From: Nitrospina sp.
Lineage (GTDB): Bacteria > Nitrospinota > Nitrospinia > Nitrospinales > Nitrospinaceae
NCBI GenBank assembly: GCA_004357365.1
Contig: SMVT01000151.1
Coordinates: 1-30,107 of the forward strand
Length of the DNA stretch: 30,107 nt
Direction of reading: 5' to 3'
Shown: positions 23,566 through 30,107 of the stretch, in pieces
Numbering within the stretch: position 1 is the first letter of the stretch
Layout of the letters: each line of letters begins with the position of its first letter
The notes under the pieces: generated by a model
Database searches by the model: none
What the model was told of the DNA's origin: nothing
What the model saw: the letters and a program-made list of their open reading frames with translations, nothing else
Program-made: the position numbers and the translations under genes

Positions 23566-25136
23566 ACCCGGTAATCGATGTGGGGGAAGATGTTGTCCTT
23601 CGACTCGATATCGGCCAGCCAGCTTTTATTGATCCTGCCTTTACGAATTTCCTCATACAGACGGTTGAAGCGTACGATGTGATCCTGGGTGCGTTTGTCG
23701 GCATAGTCGACCATTGTTCCGGCGAACATGATGAACGCCCAGTCGCTCGACTGCGCCAGTAACAACTCCCGCGCCGCCTGGTTGAGCGCGCGTTCCTCCA
23801 AGCCGGTTGCCTGCGGATTCCGTTGCGCCAGCTCCACCATCCGCTCGGCTGCCTTGTGCAGGTGGCGGTAAATCCAGTCGTTGCTGTCGCTCATCCAGTG
23901 TGCGTGATACCCCTTGTCACCCCAGCTGGAGGCGGCGGGGGTGGTGCAGGGGTTTTCCGGATGGCGTTTCAGATATTCCCCCGGCGTGATGAGGCTCACC
24001 ACTTCCTGATCGCCGGCGATTTTGCGTAACAGAAAGTTGAGCCATTCCGGTCCTTCGTACCACCAGTGTCCGAACAGTTCGGCATCGTAAGGAGCGACAA
24101 TGATCGGCGGGCGGTCCATCCGGCCCGCCAGGCGGTCGATCTGCCTCTGCCGGTTGAACAGAAAATCGCTGGCATGCGACGCCGCCTTGGCTTTGGCGTG
24201 TTTCGGCTGGTACAGCTCCTTGCGGTCTGTTGGCCCGGTGATGCGGTGATACTTGAAGCCGGTCATTTTGCGGTCTCCGGTGGCGGCGATGTAGGGATGG
24301 ATGTAGGCGTGATCGAGATCGAACCCGATGTCCCGGTAGTAATCGCGGTAGTTGACATCGCTGGGGTAGCCTTCCTCGGAACTCCACACCTGTTTGGAGG
24401 ATTCCGCATCGCGCCCGAAGGCGGCCACGCCGTTGGGGCAGAGCACCGGGGTGTGCACGCCGTACGGCGGCCGGGCGTCGGCGTACAGCAGGCCGTGCGT
24501 GTCCACGAAAAAATAGTCGAGCCCCGCTTCCGCCAGAAATTCTTCGAGGCCCGGCTGGTAGGCGCATTCCGGGAGCCAGATGCCGGAAGGCCGGACGCCG
24601 AAAAATTGTTCATGGGTCTGCATCGCCACCTGGATTTGCGCCCGCACCGCGTTGGGGACCACGGTCATCAGCGGCAGGTAGCCGTGCGTGGCGGCGCAGG
24701 TGATGATCTCCAGATGCCCCGCGTCCATGAAATCGCGGAACGCCCGGATCAGGTTGTGCCCGTAGCGGTGAACAAACAGGTCGCGCGCTTCGCCCAGCTT
24801 GTCACGGTACATCCGGGCCAGCGGCTGAACGTCCGGTTGCCTGCGGGTGCGTTTGATCTCCTTTTCCGCCAGCTCCAGCGAACGGTCCAGAAACCGCACC
24901 GTGCGTTGCTGCAGCAGGTCGTCGCTCAGCATGGACAGCAGGGGCGGCGACAAGGACATCGTCAGTTGAAACGGCACGCCATCCTGCATCAGGCGGTCGA
25001 ACACCTGGATCAGCGGGATATAGGTTTCGCTGATGGCCTGAAACAACCAGTCCTCTTCCAGAAAATCCTTATGTTCCGGGTGCCGGACAAAGGGCAGATG
25101 GGCGTGCAGAACCAACGCGAGGTAACCTTTGGGCAT
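23556..25136 (-). CDS. Glycoside hydrolase family 57 protein, probable 1,4-alpha-glucan branching enzyme
   Basis: 526-residue cytoplasmic GH57 enzyme. Conserved regions in order are HAHLPFVRHPE near the N-terminus, the ATHGYLPL segment near 150, GIWLPECAYQPG with the nucleophile Glu190, the long GFDLDHAYIHPYI region, and APYDAELFGHWWYEGPEW with the acid/base Asp351. A helical C-terminal domain (SSDWAFIMFAGTMVDYADKR) typical of the branching-enzyme subgroup follows. The size matches branching enzymes (about 525-560) rather than the larger amylopullulanases, so a role in glycogen-type alpha-glucan branching is likely. The start lies 12 bases after the DUF4912 gene stop with AAAGGA between, so the two form an operon. 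No glycogen synthase or phosphorylase is in the window. Confidence 0.9.
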   Translation of the reverse strand: MPKGYLALVLHAHLPFVRHPEHKDFLEEDWLFQAISETYIPLIQVFDRLMQDGVPFQLTMSLSPPLLSMLSDDLLQQRTVRFLDRSLELAEKEIKRTRRQPDVQPLARMYRDKLGEARDLFVHRYGHNLIRAFRDFMDAGHLEIITCAATHGYLPLMTVVPNAVRAQIQVAMQTHEQFFGVRPSGIWLPECAYQPGLEEFLAEAGLDYFFVDTHGLLYADARPPYGVHTPVLCPNGVAAFGRDAESSKQVWSSEEGYPSDVNYRDYYRDIGFDLDHAYIHPYIAATGDRKMTGFKYHRITGPTDRKELYQPKHAKAKAASHASDFLFNRQRQIDRLAGRMDRPPIIVAPYDAELFGHWWYEGPEWLNFLLRKIAGDQEVVSLITPGEYLKRHPENPCTTPAASSWGDKGYHAHWMSDSNDWIYRHLHKAAERMVELAQRNPQATGLEERALNQAARELLLAQSSDWAFIMFAGTMVDYADKRTQDHIVRFNRLYEEIRKGRINKSWLADIESKDNIFPHIDYRVYS

Positions 25137-25148
25137 GGCCAGGGTCCT

Positions 25149-26090
25149 TTACCGGGACCAGGAAGAGGGGGGTTTGAAAAAGCGGGACCCCCGCGGCGAG
25201 GTCAACGCTTCCGGTATCGGCACCTTATCGCTGGACCCCGGGAGGAGGGCCGAACCCCCGTCAAAAAAAGCCGAATCTTTAGCAGGCGCCGTGCTTGGGG
25301 ATGCAACGGTTTTCGACGGATGATCCAGGGGCAGAATGACGGGATTCGATTGGGCCGTGGCGCGGAACCCCCCGGAGGCATCCACCACGCCGATTTCCAC
25401 GGTGAACCGGGCGCCCGGACGGGAAAGGTCGAGGTAATAACTGCCGTCTTTCACGTTGATATCCACGTCGAAATACGCACCCTTTTCCACCCCCGGGTGG
25501 AGCGGTGCGGCATACACCCGCAACACCCAGCGCGCGGGTTCTCCGCCCGGCGCCAGTTCGCGCATCCGTTTCGGATCCAGCTCCCAGTAGACGTAGGCCT
25601 GGTTAGGGTCGCGCGCCAGCACCACCAGCCGATGATCGCCATAGCGGTCGGGCAAACCGGTTCTTGCCGGCCGGGAGCGCGGTGCCGATGGCGCGGGCTT
25701 CGTGACGCGGGTGGTTTTTCTTTTTTGGGTGGTAGATTTCTTTTGGGTGGGGGATTTCTTTACTGCGATTTTTCTGGTTTTGCGTTTGGCGGGGCTGGTT
25801 TTGGAGGTCTTGGCGACCTTCTTTTTTGCGGCGGCCACCGGCTTGCGTTTTTTGGTGGCGACCTTCTTTTTTGCGGCAGCCATCGGCTTGCGTTTTTTGG
25901 TGGCGGCCTTCTTTTTTGCGGCGGCTTTGGGTTTGGATTTTTTCTGCGCTTCGATTTTGCGCAGGCCTTTTTTGAGGGCTTTCACCAGGTCTTCTTTCAG
26001 CAGGCCGGCCTTCACGGGAATTTTTTTGCGCCGGGCCAGCGCCGTTAACTGGGTCTTGCTCATTTTCCGGTAATCGGGAGTTTGCGCCAT
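25149..26090 (-). CDS. DUF4912 protein with SAP/Rho-N-like head and lysine-rich repeat linker
   Basis: 313-residue protein in three parts. Residues about 8-42 (MSKTQLTALARRKKIP, then a KEDLVKALKK helix) resemble the helix-turn-helix of SAP or Rho N-terminal domains. Residues about 45-135 are a Lys/Ala/Pro-rich basic linker like histone H1 tails, with a 15-residue repeat (KKRKPxAAAKKKVAT). Residues about 147-255 are a DUF4912 domain (HRLVVLARDPNQAYVYWELD, SYYLDLSRPGARFTVEIGVVD). DUF4912 genes commonly sit beside GH57 genes, as here. The domain's Ig-like or carbohydrate-binding character is an inference. AGGACGG precedes the ATG. The basic linker suggests binding to nucleic acid or another polyanion, with no direct evidence. 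Confidence 0.85.
   Translation of the reverse strand: MAQTPDYRKMSKTQLTALARRKKIPVKAGLLKEDLVKALKKGLRKIEAQKKSKPKAAAKKKAATKKRKPMAAAKKKVATKKRKPVAAAKKKVAKTSKTSPAKRKTRKIAVKKSPTQKKSTTQKRKTTRVTKPAPSAPRSRPARTGLPDRYGDHRLVVLARDPNQAYVYWELDPKRMRELAPGGEPARWVLRVYAAPLHPGVEKGAYFDVDINVKDGSYYLDLSRPGARFTVEIGVVDASGGFRATAQSNPVILPLDHPSKTVASPSTAPAKDSAFFDGGSALLPGSSDKVPIPEALTSPRGSRFFKPPSSWSR
25816..25926 (-). repeat. 45-bp tandem repeat inside the DUF4912 gene
   Basis: Two nearly identical 45-base units (25816-25860 and 25861-25905) and a partial third (to about 25926) encode the 15-residue Lys/Ala/Pro units. The first two differ at only a few bases, which suggests recent duplication and possible length variation between strains. 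Confidence 0.8.
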
Positions 26091-26368
26091 GGGTTGCCGT
26101 CCTGAAAAAAGTTATGTTTTTTTTGTTGCCGGTTGACCGGGCCACCCGGATGATTCCAGCCGGGGTGATCGAGGGTTTTTGAATGGTTTTCAGTGGGCGT
26201 TTGGGACAGCTCTTTCGGAATCGGTTACGCCTCCATAATATTTTACATGTTTTTTTTGTGGCGTATAGGATTTGAATCGCTTCTAATGGTAAAAAGAGAT
26301 GAATTTGAAGTAATTCAAGCACCTGCAACCGGCCGCCGCCCAGTTTAAGGCGGGACCCTCACGGAACT

Positions 26369-27253
26369 ATGTACGAAGTCAATCCCATATGCAAGGACGG
26401 GAAACCGCTTTCCCTGAAGACCGACGGGCATTTGCGCCTGGTGTTCATCGGCGTGGGGTCGGCTTTCGCCAAACGGCGCCGCCAATCCAACATGTTGCTG
26501 ATCCAGGGGGATCACCATGTGCTGATCGACTGCGGCACGCAGGGCCCCCTGGCGCTGAACGACCTCGGCCTGAGTGTGCGGGACGTGGACTGTTATTTAC
26601 CCACCCACAGCCACGCCGACCATATCGGCGGCTTCGAGGAAATCATGCTGATGAACCGGTACGGCCAGCCCCCGCGCCAGCCGAAATTGATCGTTCTGCG
26701 CGATTATCAGGACCTTTTGTGGAGCAAAAGCCTGTCGGGCGGCGCAGAATATTGTGAGGCCAACCAGGGCCGATCGCTCCAGATCACCGACTTTTTCGAC
26801 ATCCTGCGGCCCCGCACCATCGAGGCTTACGGGCGCAAGTGCTGGATGGTCCAATACGGGCCGATCGAAATGCTGATCATGCGGACCCGCCATTTCCCGG
26901 ACAGCGCGCTCAGTGTCGATGAATCCCAGTGGTGCTCCGGCGTGTTCATCAACCAGAAAGTGTGGATTTCCGGCGACACCATGTTCGACCGGGAATATCC
27001 CGAACGTTTCAGCCGGGAAGCGGAAGTGATGTTTCACGACTGCCAGTTGTTTCAGGGCGGCATCCACGCCTCTTACCAGGAGTTGATGACCCTGCCTCCG
27101 GAAATCCGGGCGAAGATGTACCTCTATCATTTCGGGGACCATTGGGACCGTCCCGAAAGCTGGGTCCAGAACATCGATAAATTTACCGGCGATCCCCTGG
27201 AAGACGGTTTTCTGGGCTGGACGGAACAGCAAGTGGCCTTTGACTTTTATTGA
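26369..27253 (+). CDS. Metallo-beta-lactamase-fold hydrolase
   Basis: 294-residue MBL-fold protein. The N-terminus has the strand LRLVFIGVGSAFAKRRRQSNMLL, as in the RNase Z-like/PhnP-like branch, then HVLIDCGTQG. The metal motif is THSHADHIGG (HxHxDH). A later TRHFPDSAL histidine, WISGDTMFD with the bridging aspartate, and YLYHFGDHW with the final histidine complete a plausible two-metal site. No ribonuclease exosite or lactamase-specific feature is seen, so the substrate is unknown. The ATG at 26369 has no strong ribosome binding site, and the gene appears to be a single transcription unit divergent from the DUF4912 gene. 278 non-coding bases separate the two starts. Confidence 0.85.
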   Translation: MYEVNPICKDGKPLSLKTDGHLRLVFIGVGSAFAKRRRQSNMLLIQGDHHVLIDCGTQGPLALNDLGLSVRDVDCYLPTHSHADHIGGFEEIMLMNRYGQPPRQPKLIVLRDYQDLLWSKSLSGGAEYCEANQGRSLQITDFFDILRPRTIEAYGRKCWMVQYGPIEMLIMRTRHFPDSALSVDESQWCSGVFINQKVWISGDTMFDREYPERFSREAEVMFHDCQLFQGGIHASYQELMTLPPEIRAKMYLYHFGDHWDRPESWVQNIDKFTGDPLEDGFLGWTEQQVAFDFY

Positions 27254-27506
27254 ACCGCGGGCCTCAGCCCCCGTGATCAGCGCTTCTTTCAGCTTTTCCG
27301 CATCCTGTTCAATCCGATTGATTAGGGGCTGATTAGTGGCGCCCACCCCAATCCACCAGCCCTCTGAAAGGTCCGCCAGCGGCCACAAACCTTCCTTTAT
27401 AACAATGGGTTAGGGGGGTAAATTTTTTCTTTAAATTTTTGGGGTTATCAGTGATACTACTAGCAAAGGATACATTAACATTATATGTAAGATTTCGGAG
27501 GCGCTA

Positions 27507-27833
27507 ATGAGCTGTTTTTTGATGATCAACAATTGGACCGGGACCGATCAGGATGCGGCCACGGAGAAAATGGCCCGTGTGTTTCGTATGGGCGCGGCAG
27601 AGGCGAGCCCGATCGTCGACAATCTGGCCAATGGTAACCCCTGGCAGTTCGATCACCAGATTTCCGACCGGCAGTCGGAAGTGGCGGAGTCCTATCTGAA
27701 AAATCTGGGTTTTGATGTGGAATGCATTCCCGTGATTGCCGACGACGGCATGAGCATGCCGATGAAAAGTTCCAGCGCAGGCAAAACGGGTTTCTTCGGC
27801 AAAATCAAAAACCTGTTTAAGAAAAAACGTTAA
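27507..27833 (+). CDS. Small protein, paralogue of the DUF898 protein N-terminal domain
   Basis: 108-residue soluble protein without signal peptide. Residues 1-75 (MSCFLMINNWTG; AATEKMARVFRMGAAEAS; SDRQSEVAESYLKNLGFDVE) align along their length with residues 1-73 of the downstream DUF898 protein, sharing the CFL start, the FRM triplet, the SDRQ turn and the GF-V-E end. The C-terminus is a basic tail, KIKNLFKKKR. GGAGG at 27497-27501, five bases ahead of the ATG, is one of the strongest ribosome binding sites in the window. The alpha/beta pattern resembles the ribosomal L7/L12 C-terminal / ClpS-like fold; that is inference from pattern only. Function unknown; neighbours suggest a partner of the DUF898 protein. 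Confidence 0.75.
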   Translation: MSCFLMINNWTGTDQDAATEKMARVFRMGAAEASPIVDNLANGNPWQFDHQISDRQSEVAESYLKNLGFDVECIPVIADDGMSMPMKSSSAGKTGFFGKIKNLFKKKR

Positions 27834-27841
27834 TTCCCCTG

Positions 27842-27858
27842 GCGGGCCCTGCGCCCGC
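27842..27858 (+). terminator. Hairpin after the small gene
   Basis: GCGGGC and GCCCGC form a perfect 6-bp stem with loop CCTGC, followed by the T-rich ATTATTGTTTTGATT. It may be a partial terminator that leaves the small protein more abundant than the membrane protein downstream. Confidence 0.45.
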
Positions 27859-27894
27859 ATTATTGTTTTGATTCCTTCAAACCACAGGTGAGCT

Positions 27895-29217
27895 ATGGGT
27901 TGTTTTCTTGTATTGAATGCATACGCCGGCGAGAACCAGGAGACCGCCGCGAAAAAACTGGCCTTGATGTTTCGCATGGCGCCTCAGCAGGCCCAGTCCA
28001 TTATCGACAAAGTGTCCAAGGGCCAGGTGTGGCGTTTTCAGAATGAGGTTTCCGATCGGCAGGCGGTGGTTGCGGAAAATTATCTGAAGGCCATCGGCTT
28101 TCAGGTCGAACGTTCCGGGCAAGCGCAGGAAGAGACCTACCAGATCGCCGAAACGGTGGATTTGAGTGACGATGCTGACCTGGCCGTGGCGCCCGCAGCC
28201 GTGGCCTCTCCCGGGGAGAAACCCCAACAAACCCTCCAAAAAAGCCCATCGAAGGCGCTGGCCGCCCAGTCTCCTTCCGGGAAATCCCTGCATTTTGGAT
28301 TCCACGGCACCGGCGGCGGGCTGCTCAAAATCCAGTTGGTGAACTGGATCTTGAGCATGGTGACCCTCGGGATCTACTATTTTTGGGGCAAGACCAAAGA
28401 GCGCCGTTATCTGTGGGAACAAATGTCTTTTACCGGGGACCGCTTTTTTTATCATGGTACCGGTAAGGAATTGTTCAAAGGCATGATGATTTTCAACCTG
28501 CTCTTCATCGCTCTGGCCGCCGGCCTGGCGGTGGTGGAAAACATGGTCGGGCCGCAAATGTCAGGCGTGGTGAACGGCGCTCTGGTGCTGGCCATCTTGG
28601 TGGCGATTCCGGCGATCCTGGTGGGTGCGTACCGCTACCGGCTGTCCCGAACGGCGTGGCGCGGCATTCGATTTTCATTCCGCGGGTCGCGCAAGGAGGC
28701 CATCGGCCTGTATGTGAAAGGGTTCCTTCTGACTTTATTCACCCTGGGTTTGTACTGGCCCTACTTCACCATCGCCAGGCGCACATTCTGGATGCGCAAT
28801 TCCCATTTCGGCAACCAGAACATTCAGTACGAGGGTGACGGCAAGGATATTTTCACCCAGTTCATGATTTCCGTTCTTCTGGTCCCCCTGACGTTCGGGA
28901 TATACTGGTTCTGGTACAAGGCATTTCTCGCGCGTTACAATTGGAGTCGAACCCGGTTCGCCGGAGGCACTTTCAATTTCAGCGCCACCGGCGGGCAGAT
29001 GCTCACCCTCAATCTGGTGAATATGCTGCTGCTGGTGGTTACCCTGGGGCTGGCCTATCCCTGGGTCATGGTGCGCAACTTGAGTTTTGTAACGCAACAT
29101 CTCACGATTGACGCCAACATGCGGTTGGACAAGGTGGTGCAGGATGCGAAACAGAGTGGCGCCCTGGCGGAAGGAGCCGTCGACGGAATGGACATTGACA
29201 TGGATTTCGGAATTTAA
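27895..29217 (+). CDS. DUF898 (YjgN-family) membrane protein with extra N-terminal domain
   Basis: 440-residue inner-membrane protein. Residues 1-73 are the same domain as the small protein upstream. A low-complexity linker (about 76-130, rich in Ala, Pro, Gln) joins it to a DUF898 region. That region is made of repeated units: a beta-like segment of the kind FYHGTGKELF (near 136, 186, 262, 312 and 362), then a membrane helix ending TLGIYYFW (157, 283, 333, 383). About six to eight hydrophobic segments result. AGGTGAG lies ahead of ATG 27895. DUF898 genes are often followed by an M48 peptidase gene, as here; the function of the pair is not established. The N-terminal extension is not part of ordinary YjgN. 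Confidence 0.88.
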   Translation: MGCFLVLNAYAGENQETAAKKLALMFRMAPQQAQSIIDKVSKGQVWRFQNEVSDRQAVVAENYLKAIGFQVERSGQAQEETYQIAETVDLSDDADLAVAPAAVASPGEKPQQTLQKSPSKALAAQSPSGKSLHFGFHGTGGGLLKIQLVNWILSMVTLGIYYFWGKTKERRYLWEQMSFTGDRFFYHGTGKELFKGMMIFNLLFIALAAGLAVVENMVGPQMSGVVNGALVLAILVAIPAILVGAYRYRLSRTAWRGIRFSFRGSRKEAIGLYVKGFLLTLFTLGLYWPYFTIARRTFWMRNSHFGNQNIQYEGDGKDIFTQFMISVLLVPLTFGIYWFWYKAFLARYNWSRTRFAGGTFNFSATGGQMLTLNLVNMLLLVVTLGLAYPWVMVRNLSFVTQHLTIDANMRLDKVVQDAKQSGALAEGAVDGMDIDMDFGI

Positions 29218-29241
29218 CCCCGCCATCGCTGACAGGTCCAG

Positions 29242-30107
29242 ATGTCTCCTTCCCTGATGGAGTTTGAAGGTTTCTACTATGACGGGAAAAGCCCCACACG
29301 GCATCCCGTCAAGCTTCGTCTCAATCCCCAGCACCTGCACCTGATATTCCCGGACCAACCCCTCCTTTCCTGGCCGTATTCCGGACTGCGGATGACCCGC
29401 ACCGGCTCCGACGGCCCGATAAGACTGGAGCGGTTCATCTCCAAAAACGAGGTGACTCCCCGGTTGGTGGTTATCGAGGACCCCGAGTTTCTGGCGGAAG
29501 CACACCGCGTGGCGCCGGGCGCGCTGGGTTCGTTTTTGGCGCCGCCGCAACGGCGGAATTTACGGCGCGCCCTGATCGTGTTGGCGCTGGTCCTCATTCC
29601 CCCCTTGTTTTTCGGCATCTGGAAGTTCGGCCTGCCCGTGTTGTCCGACACCTTTGCGGGCAACATTCCGGTGGCGTGGGAGGAGAAGCTGGGCGAGACG
29701 GTCTATGAAAGCATGTTCCAGCCGCCGCTCAAGGAACCGCCTCCTGAATTGCGCGAGGCGTTGGACGCCATTTCCAAGCGGCTGTTGACCGCCGTGCCCA
29801 AACAGCCCTATCAGTTTCATATTTACGTTCATCCGGGGAACATGGTCAACGCCCTGGCCCTGCCCGGTGGTACGGTGGTGGTGTTTCAGGGATTGATCAA
29901 TGCCACGGAGACGCCGGAAGAGCTGGCCGGCGTGCTGGCGCACGAGTATCAGCACGTGTTGCTCAAGCATTCCACCCGCGGTATCATTCGGCAGGTGGCC
30001 GTCACTATTGTGCTGGCGGCGATGTTGGGCGATTCCAACTCGGCTCTGGCGGCCATTCTGGAAACGGCGGGAGCACTGGAGGCCCTTAATTTCAGCCGGG
30101 GCATGGA
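29242..30107 (+). CDS. M48-family zinc metallopeptidase (3' end outside window)
   Basis: Open from ATG 29242 to the window edge, 288 residues visible. The N-terminal ~100 residues form a soluble domain (FEGFYYDGKSPTRHPVKLRLNPQ) found in DUF898-linked members. One membrane helix lies at about 111-135 (ALIVLALVLIPPLFFGIWKFGLPVL). The peptidase domain starts near 160. The zinc motif HEYQH is at 234-238 within AGVLAHEYQHVLLKHS; NALALPGGTVVVFQGLI is the usual strand before it. The third zinc ligand, expected after LNFSRGME, is just beyond the window. The gene starts 24 bases after the DUF898 stop and is probably co-transcribed. It is likely a membrane-anchored peptidase with its active domain outside the cytoplasm, by analogy with similar members. 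Confidence 0.9.
   Translation, partial: MSPSLMEFEGFYYDGKSPTRHPVKLRLNPQHLHLIFPDQPLLSWPYSGLRMTRTGSDGPIRLERFISKNEVTPRLVVIEDPEFLAEAHRVAPGALGSFLAPPQRRNLRRALIVLALVLIPPLFFGIWKFGLPVLSDTFAGNIPVAWEEKLGETVYESMFQPPLKEPPPELREALDAISKRLLTAVPKQPYQFHIYVHPGNMVNALALPGGTVVVFQGLINATETPEELAGVLAHEYQHVLLKHSTRGIIRQVAVTIVLAAMLGDSNSALAAILETAGALEALNFSRGM

Noticed and set aside
24066..26048. Long + strand open frame (660 codons) across the GH57 and DUF4912 genes
   Set aside because: It spans two real genes on the other strand. Its Phe/Gly-rich end is the complement of the lysine-rich repeat.
27255..27388. - strand open stretch with protein-like wording (WWIGVGATNQP, EQDAEKLKEAL) past the MBL gene
   Set aside because: AGGAAGG lies just upstream but is too close to the only in-frame TTG. 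The frame then runs antisense through the MBL gene, and I recognise no family. It might be a remnant but cannot be supported.
27895..30107. Phage, CRISPR or classic defence island at the right end
   Set aside because: No nuclease, integrase, repeat-spacer array or toxin-antitoxin pair is visible; the genes are a membrane protein and a peptidase.

Overview
The window comes from a diderm (Gram-negative) bacterium of moderately high GC. Four things show this: a BamA/Skp/lipid A gene cluster, two outer-membrane beta-barrel genes, GlnE-type control of glutamine synthetase, and LpxI in place of LpxH. The combination of lpxI, an oxidoreductase gene inside the lipid A cluster, citramalate synthase and a GH57/DUF4912 pair fits a deep-branching lineage such as Nitrospinota, or a group formerly placed in Deltaproteobacteria. 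That placement is an inference from gene content, with no marker gene to support it.

Left part, + strand (1-9754): the 3' part of clpC is followed by an envelope cluster. It contains bamA, an ompH/skp-like chaperone gene, fabZ, lpxA, a Gfo/Idh/MocA oxidoreductase (GnnA-like), lpxI, lpxB and a DUF374 acyltransferase-like gene. It covers outer-membrane protein assembly and the early steps of lipid A synthesis. lpxD, which often lies between ompH and fabZ, is absent here.

Middle, + strand (9755-15344): a nitrogen-control block of glnB (PII), glnA (GSI) and glnE. A strong terminator separates glnA from glnE, and a perfect 15-bp hairpin follows glnE. The target tyrosine, the PII protein and the modifying enzyme are all present, so a full adenylylation circuit can be read from the sequence.

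On the - strand (14962-17012) lie two outer-membrane barrel genes. The second is a porin that has lost its C-terminal half, and its frame now runs through the glnE terminator and antisense to glnE. A 640-base AT-rich gap follows.

Next on the - strand (17653-21735) is a compact operon read in the order ApgM-family protein, lysC, cimA. It links the aspartate pathway to citramalate-based isoleucine synthesis. The ApgM-family protein sits where some genomes carry a proposed alternative homoserine kinase, but nearly all its catalytic and metal-binding positions are substituted. This is the most interesting observation in the window.

The right part holds a frame-disrupted polytopic membrane protein gene (+), a GH57 glucan-branching-type enzyme with a DUF4912 protein that has a histone-H1-like lysine-rich tail (-), and a metallo-beta-lactamase-fold hydrolase (+). 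It ends with a three-gene + strand module: a small protein, a DUF898 membrane protein whose N-terminus is a paralogue of that small protein, and an M48 peptidase cut by the window edge. I saw no rRNA, tRNA, CRISPR array, insertion sequence or phage gene.
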